64,000 bases of DNA from Candidatus Falkowbacteria bacterium S5_I03. Lineage in GTDB: Bacteria > Patescibacteriota > Patescibacteriia > Patescibacteriales > UBA12465. Below, piece after piece: positions 19,260 to 28,025 of the stretch (position 1 is the stretch's first letter; each line of letters starts with the position of its first letter). The stretch is taken from the NCBI GenBank assembly GCA_019248265.1, contig JAEHGX010000005.1, positions 1-64,000 of the forward strand, read 5' to 3'. The position numbers were made by a program, and so were the translations under genes. The notes below the pieces were generated by a model that was not told the DNA's origin, made no database searches, and worked only from the letters and a program-made list of their open reading frames with translations.

Positions 19260-19415
19260 TTATTTCTTTTTGGCGGTTTTCTTCTTAGGAGCAGCCTTTT
19301 TAACAGCTTTTTTTACAACCTTCTTAGCCGGTTTCTTAGCAACCTTCTTAACGGCTTTCTTGGCTGGCTTCTTAGCAGCAACCTTCTTCACAACCTTTTT
19401 TGCTTTCTTTTTCAT
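19260..19415 (-). CDS. Small Lys/Ala-rich histone H1-like DNA-binding protein
   Basis: A 51-residue ORF on the minus strand. It is built of KK-spaced units (KKVVKKVAAKKPAKKAVKK and so on) with about half lysine and the rest Ala, Val, Pro. This composition matches the C-terminal tails of histone H1 and bacterial H1-like proteins such as Hc1-type tails, which bind DNA without sequence specificity. The ATG at 19415 is preceded by AGGGGGTGAG, a good ribosome binding site, and the gene has its own terminator. An 80-residue hydrophobic ORF on the plus strand (19270-19512) is only its antisense shadow. Nucleoid compaction is the inferred role. Confidence 0.85.
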   Translation of the reverse strand: MKKKAKKVVKKVAAKKPAKKAVKKVAKKPAKKVVKKAVKKAAPKKKTAKKK

Positions 19416-19548
19416 AATTCTCACCCCCTTTCTTAAAAAAATTTTTTGTTTTTTTTCTTTTGATCAAAAAAAATTTTTTATTTTTTATAATATATTTAAA
19501 TTATACAACTAATAAAAATAACTAGCAATAGTTTTTTGCTTTTTTTGT

Positions 19549-19580
19549 AAAAAAATCTCCGGCGCCGATAGGGCCGGAGA
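19549..19580 (-). terminator. Rho-independent terminator after glyS
   Basis: Stem 19556-19563 with 19573-19580 (8 bp, GC-rich), followed on the minus strand by seven Ts. It lies 53 bp beyond the glyS stop. Confidence 0.88.
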
Positions 19581-19632
19581 AATTTTTATCTGCCAAATTA
19601 TTTTTTAAAATATTTTTCTGGGATTTAAATGT

Positions 19633-21021
19633 TTAAATTTTTTCTTGAAAAAATTTTCTTAAATCATTTATTTTTATTCTTTCTTGTTTCATGGTATCGC
19701 GATCGCGCACCGTCACTTCTCCATTTTCTAAAGTGTCAAAATCTACCGTTAAACAATACGGGGTGCCGATTTCATCCTGGCGACGATATCTTTTGCCAAT
19801 GTTGCCGTTATCATCAAACTCCGAGCGCCAATCTTTTTTCAAATCATCAAAAATTTCTCTGGCTTTAGCCACTAATTCCGGTTTATTTTTTAATAACGGG
19901 AAAACAGCAATTTTAACTGGGGCTAATTTCGGCGCTAAACGCAAAACGGTTCTCATTTCTTCTCCCACCGCTTCTTCTTGATAAGCTTCGCAAAATACCG
20001 CCAGAAAAGTTCTGCCGACACCGGCCGAAGTTTCGACTACGTGCGGAATAAATTTTTCATTAGTATTTGGATCCAAATAATTCAAATCTTGTCCGGAAAA
20101 TTTACTATGTTGGGTTAAGTCATAATTACCGCGAGCATGGACTCCTTCTAATTCCTTAAAACCAAAAGGAAAATTGTATTCAATATCGTAAGCTTCTTGT
20201 GCATAAAAAACCAAATTTTCATGCTTATGCCACTTTAAATTCTCAGGAGCGATTCCTAAATCAAGATAAAAATTAAAACGGGTCTCGCGCCATTTTTCAA
20301 AATAGGCCATATCATCGCCCGGCTTTACGAAATATTGCATTTCCATCTGCTCAAACTCCCGTGTTCTAAAAACAAATTGACGAGCAGTAATTTCATTGCG
20401 AAAAGCTTTGCCGATTTGCGCAATTCCGAAAGGAATTTTAACTCTAGCGGTATCGACTACATTTTTAAAATTAACATATATGCCCTGGCAGGTCTCGCCG
20501 CGCAAATAAGTCGGCTCTTTGGACCAATCACCGGTAAAGTTCCCTAAATTTGATTGCACCAGCAAATTAAATTTCTTCCCGGGAGTAAAATCTTGCGCGC
20601 CGCAACTCGGACATTTTATTTTTTGCTTATTGTCTTCAAAAATTTGGTTAATTTCGTCTTCGGTCATTTTCTCATCTGCAAAAATTCCCGCCTCCTCTAA
20701 TAAAGCGTCCAAGCGCAAACGGCTATGACATTTCCGACATTCGGTAAGCGGGTCGGAAAATCCCTTAACATGGCCGGAGGCTTCCCAAATTTTCGGATTC
20801 ATAAAAATAGCTGAATCCAAACCGACAACATCATCGCGCAATTGAGTCATTGCTCGCCACCATTCCTTCTTAATATTGTTGGCTAGTTCCACACCATAAG
20901 GGCCAAAATCATAAACTGCCGGAAAACCGCCGTAAATTTCCGAAGACGGAAAAACAAATCCGCGGCGTTTAGCCAAAGACACGATTTTTTCTAAATTATT
21001 CTGGGCTTCACTTTTCTTCAT
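19633..21021 (-). CDS. glyS: Glycyl-tRNA synthetase, single-chain class II type
   Basis: Charges tRNA-Gly. This is the single-polypeptide (eukaryote/archaea/Firmicute-like) form, not the alpha/beta bacterial form. Motifs: RRGFVFPSSEIYGGFPAVYDFGPYGVEL at the start, RQFVFRTREFEQMEMQYF (motif 2 region), ELEGVHARGNYDLTQH, and ETSAGVGRTFLAVF (motif 3), then a C-terminal anticodon-binding domain. A zinc-ribbon-like CRKCHSRL and CPSCGAQDF insertion is present. I prefer ATG 21021 (MKKSEAQNNL); ATG 21042 would overlap argS. It is cotranscribed with argS. Confidence 0.95.
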   Translation of the reverse strand: MKKSEAQNNLEKIVSLAKRRGFVFPSSEIYGGFPAVYDFGPYGVELANNIKKEWWRAMTQLRDDVVGLDSAIFMNPKIWEASGHVKGFSDPLTECRKCHSRLRLDALLEEAGIFADEKMTEDEINQIFEDNKQKIKCPSCGAQDFTPGKKFNLLVQSNLGNFTGDWSKEPTYLRGETCQGIYVNFKNVVDTARVKIPFGIAQIGKAFRNEITARQFVFRTREFEQMEMQYFVKPGDDMAYFEKWRETRFNFYLDLGIAPENLKWHKHENLVFYAQEAYDIEYNFPFGFKELEGVHARGNYDLTQHSKFSGQDLNYLDPNTNEKFIPHVVETSAGVGRTFLAVFCEAYQEEAVGEEMRTVLRLAPKLAPVKIAVFPLLKNKPELVAKAREIFDDLKKDWRSEFDDNGNIGKRYRRQDEIGTPYCLTVDFDTLENGEVTVRDRDTMKQERIKINDLRKFFQEKI

Positions 21022-21031
21022 ATATTTATTT

Positions 21032-22729
21032 TTACATTTCATCTAAGGTGTCCAAACCAATAACGTCCAGGCCATTTTTTAAAACCTGTGATACGGCTTT
21101 AATCAAGGCTAAGCGTACTTTTTTAATTTTTTTATCAGCTTTCAAAATATTGACGGCGTGATAATAATCATTGGATAGTTGGGCAAGCTCAAAAAGATAT
21201 TTGGTTAATTCGCTCGGATTGCGCTTAGCGCTGGCTAAAATTATTAGCTCTGGATATTTAGCGATTTTTATCAATAACTCCACTTCTTTTTTCTCCGTTA
21301 ACAAAGAAAAGTCGATTTTACCAAGCAAAGAAACGCCGGATTCTTTACGCAGGATACTCTGTAGGCGCGCATAACTATATTCTAAATAACAAGCAGTATA
21401 ACCGTCGAACTTTAAGGATTCTTCAATATTAAAGGTGATGATTTTATCAGCGCTGACTTTAAGCATTTCGAATTTAATAATGCCGATTGTTAAAACATCG
21501 GCGACTTTAGCCACTTGCTCGTCGCTCCAATCTTCGTGCTTGCTGCGAGTTTCCGCTAATAAGCGGGTTCGAATTTTAGTTTTTAATTCTTCATAAGTAA
21601 TCACATTACCGGTACGTGAAGACATCATCCCCCCGGGCAAGGTCACAAAGTCATAAGGCAAATGGGTTAAGCGTTGCTGATAACCTAAAAGCTCCAATAC
21701 TTTAAATAATTGCTTAAAATGAAGACTCTGGCGGACATCAACTACATAAATAGACTCCACTAAATTATATAAACTGAATTTATTGACCGCGAGCGCTAAA
21801 TCGGCCACCGGATAAAGAGCCGTGCCGTCAGATCTAATAATTGGCAATACTCCTAAATCATACTTTTCTAGGTTGGCGATAATGGCCCCCTCGCTTTTAA
21901 CTAAAATATTTTTAGCCAACATGGTATTAACCATCTCCAGACCTTCGGCAATCACCTCGCTTTCATAAAAAGTTTTTTCAAATTTAACATCCAGTTCTTT
22001 ATATATAGAAGCAAAGTAATCAATGCTCCAATTTCTTGTTTCTTTCCAGAGGGCGTAATTGTCTCCGCTCCGGCTTTCAATTTCCTGCATTATTTTAGCC
22101 ACTTCCAATTTGTATTCCGGCCTATCAGTTAACTTTTGGCTAGCTTCAGCATAACATTTCCCCAATAACCAACCCTTGGCTTCATTTTGATTGGTGTATT
22201 CCGGATTCTTTTTTAAGTTCCAGATAGTTTTAGCGACATGAATACCAAAATCATTAATATAAGAGACGGGTATTGATTTAAACCCGTTAGCGCTTAGGAG
22301 GCGATTAATGGCGTCGCCGTAAGCAATATTGCGCAAATGTCCAACATGATATTCTTTATGAGTATTGCCATTAGAATACTCAATCATAATTTGTTGCTGC
22401 CGACCATTATTATTGCGGCCGTAATTATCCTTTTCTTTTTTAATTTGAGCAATCACTTCAGTCGCTAATAATTTAGGAAGGATAAAAAAATTAAGATAAG
22501 GGCCGACCGGCCTAACTTCTGAAAAATAAGCAGCCAATTCCTGATTTTGCTTAATTGTTTCCGCCCATTTCTTGGCCAGTTCTACCGGACTAATATTTTC
22601 TTTTTTTGCCGGCTCAAAGCAGGCCAGGCTCAGTTCTCCCAAATCCGAACTAGGCGGATAAGAAAAAACAAGCGCGGAAGCGCCAAGTTGAGAAGTTATT
22701 TTATTTTTTAGACTTTCCAGAAAAGTCAT
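21032..22729 (-). CDS. argS: Arginyl-tRNA synthetase
   Basis: Class I synthetase, 565 residues, normal length. The HIGH motif appears as HVGH at 128-131 inside NTHKEYHVGHLRN; the KMSKS loop is MMSSRTGN, a common ArgRS variant. The N-terminal additional domain (1-80) and the C-terminal DALR anticodon-binding domain (SYARLQSILRK, YLFELAQLSNDYYH) are present. Its stop codon is 11 bp before the preferred glyS start, so the two synthetase genes form one minus-strand operon. Confidence 0.96.
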   Translation of the reverse strand: MTFLESLKNKITSQLGASALVFSYPPSSDLGELSLACFEPAKKENISPVELAKKWAETIKQNQELAAYFSEVRPVGPYLNFFILPKLLATEVIAQIKKEKDNYGRNNNGRQQQIMIEYSNGNTHKEYHVGHLRNIAYGDAINRLLSANGFKSIPVSYINDFGIHVAKTIWNLKKNPEYTNQNEAKGWLLGKCYAEASQKLTDRPEYKLEVAKIMQEIESRSGDNYALWKETRNWSIDYFASIYKELDVKFEKTFYESEVIAEGLEMVNTMLAKNILVKSEGAIIANLEKYDLGVLPIIRSDGTALYPVADLALAVNKFSLYNLVESIYVVDVRQSLHFKQLFKVLELLGYQQRLTHLPYDFVTLPGGMMSSRTGNVITYEELKTKIRTRLLAETRSKHEDWSDEQVAKVADVLTIGIIKFEMLKVSADKIITFNIEESLKFDGYTACYLEYSYARLQSILRKESGVSLLGKIDFSLLTEKKEVELLIKIAKYPELIILASAKRNPSELTKYLFELAQLSNDYYHAVNILKADKKIKKVRLALIKAVSQVLKNGLDVIGLDTLDEM

Positions 22730-22763
22730 AATTTTATTTAGCCTTTTTTAAGGCCATAAATAC

Positions 22764-22793
22764 TTGGTAATAATCTTAGAATTATGTTATAAT
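22764..22793 (+). promoter_or_regulatory. Promoter for the membrane protein/tandem-ATPase operon
   Basis: TTGGTA at 22764-22769, 18-bp spacer, TATAAT at 22788-22793 with an upstream TG (extended -10). Predicted start near 22800 leaves a leader of about 69 nt before the ATG at 22869. Confidence 0.75.
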
Positions 22794-22868
22794 ACTATCA
22801 GACTTTATTAAGTTTTTCAATCCGGCGCTTACCGCCTGGTTTGGACTACAAAGCTAGCTTTTAATTTT

Positions 22869-23849
22869 ATGTTTTCTTATCGCTCAATCTTAAAACAATC
22901 TTGGAACATCGCCTGGAAGAACAAATATCTCTGGCTATTTGGACTTTTTGCCTCCATTGCGGCCGCCAGCGGTTCTTTTGAATATCAAGTCTTAGCCAAT
23001 GGCCTGCAATCAAGCGCTTTAGAAAATTCTTATTCCCATATTAACGGCCTGGTAGTCGTCCTGAGCGCTTTTGGCTCTTTCTGCGCCGGTTTTTGGAACT
23101 TATTTTCCTACGATATTTTTACCATCATTAACACTTTGACCGTTTTAATTATTACCCTGACTTTAATTGTAACTTTTGTCTGGCTATCTATTTCCTCACA
23201 GGCCGCACTCGTGGTCAGTGCTAAAAAATTAATAGTTGCCAAGAAAAAAACACCAATTCTAAATATTAGAGAAAACCTAGCGAAAGGACATCTTCATTTT
23301 TGGCCAGTACTCGGACTAAACATCTTAATCAAGGTTTTAGTCGGCTTAGCTCTCTTTATAATGTCTGTTCCTTTATTATTTTTAGCCGTTAACGGTTCCG
23401 CCTATCTAGCCGGGGTTTATGTTTTATCTTTTATAATTTTTACCCCGATTGCAGTTTCTCTATCCTTAATCATTAAATACGCAATCGCTTACAACGTTTT
23501 AAATGAGGAATCATTCTGCTCATCTTTAAAAAAATCAATTAAACTATTTGGCAACAATTGGCTGATGAGCGTTGAAATGGGAATTATTCTCTTTATTATC
23601 AGTTTCTTAGCCGGCTTTCTATTGCTGGTTATTATTTCAATTTTTATTTTCCCATACCTCGTCTTTGCCGCCAATTACGGCTTGGCTTGGCTGCTGGTTT
23701 TCTTGATGTTTATTGTGCTCGCTCTGATTCTATTTACCGGAGCGATTCTAACAACTTTTCAAGTATCCGCTTGGACTGATTTATTTTTAGAACTGGAAGA
23801 AGGCCGCGGCGAAGCAAAGCTGGAAAGAATGTTCAAGAAAAAAGCTTAA
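22869..23849 (+). CDS. Multi-spanning membrane protein of unknown function
   Basis: 326 residues with six or so hydrophobic segments (about 20-38, 57-75, 88-112, 145-170, 180-205, 235-300) and a short basic C-terminus. The layout (QSWNIAWKNKYLWLFGLF start, long hydrophobic repeats, IKYAIAYNVL) resembles the membrane domains often annotated as DUF or glycerophosphodiesterase-type in CPR, but I cannot assign a reaction. It is first in an operon, 3 bp before the tandem PilB gene, which makes a link to the pilus or secretion machine possible. Confidence 0.7.
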   Translation: MFSYRSILKQSWNIAWKNKYLWLFGLFASIAAASGSFEYQVLANGLQSSALENSYSHINGLVVVLSAFGSFCAGFWNLFSYDIFTIINTLTVLIITLTLIVTFVWLSISSQAALVVSAKKLIVAKKKTPILNIRENLAKGHLHFWPVLGLNILIKVLVGLALFIMSVPLLFLAVNGSAYLAGVYVLSFIIFTPIAVSLSLIIKYAIAYNVLNEESFCSSLKKSIKLFGNNWLMSVEMGIILFIISFLAGFLLLVIISIFIFPYLVFAANYGLAWLLVFLMFIVLALILFTGAILTTFQVSAWTDLFLELEEGRGEAKLERMFKKKA

Positions 23850-23852
23850 ACT

Positions 23853-26800
23853 ATGGGAAAGGTGGACTCAATCGAAAATTTATTAAATCCGACAGGCGAC
23901 GAAGAAAGCGTCGCCGGTCTTTTTGCAAGGAAGCAAGAAGAAATAAAACTCAAAGAATTAGAGCATAAAACGCAAAGAGATGCCGAAGAGCTTGGCTTGG
24001 ATTATGTTAATCTTTATGGCTTCCCGATCAGTCCCGAGGCTCTGGTTTTAATTCAAGAAGAACGCGCTCAAGAGCTAAAGGCAATTTGTTTTTTTTATGA
24101 TGGCAAAAATATTAGAGTCGGCTGCTTAAATCCCAGCGCCGAAGTTCTGGAAGAAATGAAGCGATTAAGCGAACAATATTTTGCTGACGCCAAACTATAT
24201 CTTATTTCCTCCAATAGTTTAAAGGCGGCTTTAGAAGCCTATCGCTCGTTGCCAAAGGTCAAGAAATATGAAAGCGGCGTGGAAATCAGCCCCGAACAAC
24301 TAGAAAAATTTAAGAACGACATTTCCAGCTATAAAAATCTAAATGATAAAATAAACGACGTAAATATTACTGACGTCATTACTTTAATTTTAGCAACCGC
24401 TATTAAGGTTGGCGCCAGCGATGTCCATATTGAGGCTGAGGATAATGGCGTTGTTATTCGCGTAAGATTGGACGGCGTCTTGCAAGAGGCGGCTGTTATC
24501 AGCCGCGAAAAATGGCATAAAATTATTTCCCGTTTAAAAATATTGGCGCGCGTTAAAATTAATATTGAAAATAAACCGCAAGACGGCCGTTACACAATTT
24601 ATTTAGAAAACCGCCGCGTTGATGTCCGTTGCTCATTTTTGCCGACAGCTTATGGAGAGAGCGTGGTTATGCGTCTTCTAGACTCCGCCATGACGTCTTT
24701 GGATATTGAAAATTTAGGCGTCAGACCAGAAGTTTTACCAATTTTAAGAAGAGAAATCGCCAAGCCGAACGGTTTAATTTTAACCACCGGGCCGACCGGT
24801 AGCGGTAAAACGACAACTTTATACGCCGTTATAAACAAACTTAACCAATCAGGCACTAAGATAATTACTTTAGAAGATCCAATCGAATATCAATTATCAG
24901 GCATTAACCAAAGCCAAGTAGACAGCAAGCATGGCTTCAGTTTTTCTGAAGGCTTAAGATCAATCTTGCGCCAAGACCCTAACGTAGTAATGGTTGGCGA
25001 AATCAGAGATTTGGAAACGGCAGAAATTGCCGTCCAAGCCTCTCTTACCGGCCATATTGTATTATCAACTCTACATACTAATGATGCCGCCGGCGTAATC
25101 CCCCGCTTAATAGATATTGGCGTAAAGCCATATTTTCTGGCGCCTTCAATTAACGCTGTTATCGGTCAACGTTTAGTCAGACGGCTATGTGTTCATTGTC
25201 GCCAAGAAAAAACTCTAAGCGCCGATGAAGAAGAATTAGTCCACAAAATACTAGCGGTTATCTCCCCTAAAACGGGCATTAATATTCCCTCCAAACTCCC
25301 TAATGTTTTCCAAGCGGGCTCCGGTTGCGAACAATGCAACTTTACCGGCTATAAAGGACGCTCGGGTATTTTTGAAATTTTTACCCTAGACGACAAAATT
25401 CGCCAATTAACAGTAGAACAAGCGCCTTCTTTTAAAATTCTTCAACAGGCGATTGAAAATGGCATGATTACCATGCTTCAAGACGGTGTCTTAAAAGCTT
25501 TAAACGGCGAAACTAGCCTTGAGGAAGTCTATCGAGTAATCGGTAATTTTGATTATGTTAACGAACTTTACGATATTGTAATTTCGCAGACCATCGGCCG
25601 CGGCGTTAAAATAAGCGCGCAACAAGTAGAGGATGCCAAAGAGTTAAGTAAAAATATTTTAGAAATCAGTGAAAAAGCTAAAGAGGTGCCGACATCTGAT
25701 TTGATTAGACTGACAATGACTCTCGCTGTCTTGCGGGAAGCCGGCGATGTCCATATCGAGCCCACCGCCGATGAAGTTAAAATTCGTTTCCGCATTGACG
25801 GCATTTTGCATGATATTTTTTCCTTACCAAAAACCAGTTATCTACCATTACTATCAGAAGTAAAGATCCTCGCCGGCACTCCAACTAACATTAAGCGCGC
25901 CACCTTTGACGGTCGTTTCAGCGTTTATTTACCCGATCATAAAATTGATTGCCGTTTATCAATTATTTCCGGCGGTTACGGTGAAACTATTGTTGTTCGC
26001 TTGCTAACAACTGAAGCTGCTAACCTGGATATGGTAAAACTGGGAATTACCGGCACAACTTTAAGCTCCTTAGAGGCGGCGATGAAAAAGAACAAAGGTA
26101 TCATTATTACTACCGGACCGACTGGCAGCGGTAAAACGACAACCCTATACAGCGCCCTGAACCAACTTAACAAGCCGGATGTTAAAATCATTACGGTCGA
26201 AGACCCAATTGAATATCAGTTACCTGGCGTGATGCAGACTCAAATTGACGAAGCGAGCGGCTACACCTTTGTCTCGGCGATGAAATCTTTGCTGCGCCAA
26301 AATCCTAATATCATGATGATTGGTGAAATTAGAGACGCAGAAACCGCCAAGATTTCTATTGAAGCAGCCATGACAGGCCATCTAGTTTTATCAACCATCC
26401 ACGCCAACAGCGCCGCCGGAGCCATCTCCCGCTTTGTCGGACTCGGTGTTGAACGCCAAGCGCTAGCTAATTCCATAGAATATACTATCGGCCAGCGTCT
26501 AGCCCGCCGAATTTGTCCTTATTGCAAACAGGAAACTTCAGTCAGTCCCGAAGATTTAGAAAAAGTAAAAAATATTTTAAGCAGTATTAATAACCCGGCA
26601 ATTACAATTCCCGAAAAGTTAACTTTTTATAAAGGCGCCGGTTGTGAAAAGTGCGGTCAAATCGGCTATAAAGGAAGAATCGGCCTTTATGAAGCGATAA
26701 CCATGACTCCGGGAATCCAAACCATAATTCAAAATGAAAGAGTCACTGACTTTGAAATTGAACAAGAGGCTATTAAAAACGGCATGGTAACTATGCTCCA

Positions 26801-26864
26801 AGACGGAGTTCTAAAAGTATTAAATGGGGAAACAACTTTAGAAGAAGTATTCCGAGTAATCTAA
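23853..26864 (+). CDS. Tandem PilB/GspE ATPase: two complete type IV pilus/T2SS motor modules in one chain
   Basis: 1003 residues. Residues 1-150 are an N1E-like domain; the first ATPase module spans about 170-565 and the second about 620-1003. Each has the full motif set: Walker A GPTGSGKT at 313-320 and 755-762, GEIRD at 382-386 and 824-828, the His box (TGHIVLSTLHTNDAAG and TGHLVLSTIHANSAAG), and a CxxC...CxxC zinc finger (C446, C449, C492, C495; C888, C891, C931, C934). The copies are 442 residues apart and end alike (TMLQDGVLKALNGETSLEEV and TMLQDGVLKVLNGETTLEEV). PilB normally has one module of about 560 residues. The likely role is powering pilus assembly; no pilC, pilT, pilM or pilin is in the window. 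Confidence 0.95.
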   Translation: MGKVDSIENLLNPTGDEESVAGLFARKQEEIKLKELEHKTQRDAEELGLDYVNLYGFPISPEALVLIQEERAQELKAICFFYDGKNIRVGCLNPSAEVLEEMKRLSEQYFADAKLYLISSNSLKAALEAYRSLPKVKKYESGVEISPEQLEKFKNDISSYKNLNDKINDVNITDVITLILATAIKVGASDVHIEAEDNGVVIRVRLDGVLQEAAVISREKWHKIISRLKILARVKINIENKPQDGRYTIYLENRRVDVRCSFLPTAYGESVVMRLLDSAMTSLDIENLGVRPEVLPILRREIAKPNGLILTTGPTGSGKTTTLYAVINKLNQSGTKIITLEDPIEYQLSGINQSQVDSKHGFSFSEGLRSILRQDPNVVMVGEIRDLETAEIAVQASLTGHIVLSTLHTNDAAGVIPRLIDIGVKPYFLAPSINAVIGQRLVRRLCVHCRQEKTLSADEEELVHKILAVISPKTGINIPSKLPNVFQAGSGCEQCNFTGYKGRSGIFEIFTLDDKIRQLTVEQAPSFKILQQAIENGMITMLQDGVLKALNGETSLEEVYRVIGNFDYVNELYDIVISQTIGRGVKISAQQVEDAKELSKNILEISEKAKEVPTSDLIRLTMTLAVLREAGDVHIEPTADEVKIRFRIDGILHDIFSLPKTSYLPLLSEVKILAGTPTNIKRATFDGRFSVYLPDHKIDCRLSIISGGYGETIVVRLLTTEAANLDMVKLGITGTTLSSLEAAMKKNKGIIITTGPTGSGKTTTLYSALNQLNKPDVKIITVEDPIEYQLPGVMQTQIDEASGYTFVSAMKSLLRQNPNIMMIGEIRDAETAKISIEAAMTGHLVLSTIHANSAAGAISRFVGLGVERQALANSIEYTIGQRLARRICPYCKQETSVSPEDLEKVKNILSSINNPAITIPEKLTFYKGAGCEKCGQIGYKGRIGLYEAITMTPGIQTIIQNERVTDFEIEQEAIKNGMVTMLQDGVLKVLNGETTLEEVFRVI

Positions 26865-26868
26865 CTAT

Positions 26869-27444
26869 ATGATAAACAAAAAATTCTTAGACGCTTTAAA
26901 AAAAGACTATCAAGCTAACGAAAGCGAACGCCGACAAATTATCAGCGCTTCGAACGGTATTCTTTTTGAAGCTAAAAAAACTATTTTTTCTTTGCAACGC
27001 CAAGATTTTAAAACTGCCGAAACTAAAATAACTGAAATGGAAAAAGCGCTAGCTAACCTGGAAAAACGTTTTGGCGCTGACAGATTAAAAAAGGAAGGTG
27101 CCTATAAAGCGGCAGCCGAAGAATATTTAGAAGGCAAAACTTTTTATTTAATAATCAAAAAGAAAGAGATTAACCCCAGTGCTGGTCTAAGTCTTGATTA
27201 TGAATCATATTTAGGCGGTATTTGCGATTTAATCGGCGAACTGGTGCGCTATGCCACCAACCAAGCCGCCAAAGGCAAGTTTGCCGAGGTTGCGAAAATA
27301 AAAAAAGCCGCCGAAGATATTATGGCGCAGTTGATTGATTTTGATATGACCGGATATTTGAGAACTAAATATGATCAGGCGCGCGGACATTTGAGAAAAT
27401 TGGAACAAATGGCCTACGAAATTAAAATGCGAATCGGCAAATAA
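26869..27444 (+). CDS. Translin/TRAX family protein
   Basis: All-helical protein of 191 residues. The C-terminal half carries the translin signature: YLGGICDLIGELVRYA (114-129) and LRTKYDQARGHLRKLEQMAYE (164-184). In eukaryotic C3PO, TRAX provides four acidic RNase residues; here E85 and E88 (EEYLEG) and D120 and E124 (CDLIGEL) fall at the matching places, so the protein looks like the catalytic TRAX type. Length is close to archaeal homologues. It starts 5 bp after the tandem PilB gene and ends 5 bp before the phosphodiesterase gene. Predicted role: RNA processing or decay; family assignment is from motifs only. Confidence 0.8.
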   Translation: MINKKFLDALKKDYQANESERRQIISASNGILFEAKKTIFSLQRQDFKTAETKITEMEKALANLEKRFGADRLKKEGAYKAAAEEYLEGKTFYLIIKKKEINPSAGLSLDYESYLGGICDLIGELVRYATNQAAKGKFAEVAKIKKAAEDIMAQLIDFDMTGYLRTKYDQARGHLRKLEQMAYEIKMRIGK

Positions 27445-27448
27445 AAAT

Positions 27449-27946
27449 ATGCTAGTGGCGATTATTTCCGATATCCATGATAACCTTTTGAATTTGGCCA
27501 AATGTCTGGACTGGTGCAAGGATCATAAAATAGGAAGAATGATATGTTGCGGCGATGTCTGTGACGCCGATACTTTAAAATTTTTGGCAAAAAATTTCAA
27601 GGGAAAAATTTCTTTAGTCGAGGGAAACGGCGAGACCTTTGTTGAATCAGATTTGGAAACCTTAAAAAATATTAAATATTACGGCTTGGCCGGAGTCGAA
27701 AAAATAGGCGGACTGAATTTAGGTTTTTGCCATCAAAATAAAGACATCAGCAAAGTGGCTGAACTCAGCTCGCAAACTTTAGATTTTATTTTTATCGGCC
27801 ACAGTCATAAACCTTGGTTGGAAAAGCGAGAACAAACTTTTATCGCTAACCCCGGTAATGTTTCCGGCACCTTTTTCCAAGCCACCTTTGCTATTCTGGA
27901 TACGGACAATAAAAAACTTGATTTAAAAATATTGGCACATCTTTGA
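27449..27946 (+). CDS. YfcE/MJ0936-type metallophosphoesterase
   Basis: Calcineurin-like phosphodiesterase, 165 residues. Motifs: SDIHDN (D8, H10), CCGDVCDA, GNGE (usually GNCD or GNHE), FCHQN (replacing the usual GH), and GHSHKP near residue 118, followed by IANPGNVSG. The variant third and fourth motifs leave the metal site slightly unusual. Family members hydrolyse phosphodiesters such as cyclic nucleotides in vitro. It is last in the plus-strand operon and is followed by a terminator. Confidence 0.88.
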   Translation: MLVAIISDIHDNLLNLAKCLDWCKDHKIGRMICCGDVCDADTLKFLAKNFKGKISLVEGNGETFVESDLETLKNIKYYGLAGVEKIGGLNLGFCHQNKDISKVAELSSQTLDFIFIGHSHKPWLEKREQTFIANPGNVSGTFFQATFAILDTDNKKLDLKILAHL

Positions 27947-27960
27947 AATAATTTTTCATA

Positions 27961-27992
27961 AAAAATCCCCGTAAAATACGGGGATTTTTTTA
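27961..27992. terminator. Bidirectional terminator between the phosphodiesterase and uvrA genes
   Basis: A 13-bp perfect stem (27961-27973 with 27977-27989, loop AAA) flanked by A-run and T-run, so it can stop transcription from both convergent genes. Confidence 0.92.
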
Positions 27993-28025
27993 TTGAACAA
28001 ACTGATAATTATAGCATCCTGTTAT

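Noticed and set aside
19270-19512. 80-residue hydrophobic Phe/Ala/Leu-rich ORF on the plus strand
   Set aside because: It is the exact antisense of the 51-residue lysine-rich gene (Lys codons read as Phe/Leu). The minus strand has the ribosome binding site and terminator.
28008-28018. TGCTATAAT-like sequence on the minus strand near the terminator after the phosphodiesterase gene
   Set aside because: It points away from any gene on that strand and has no -35; probably chance in AT-rich DNA.
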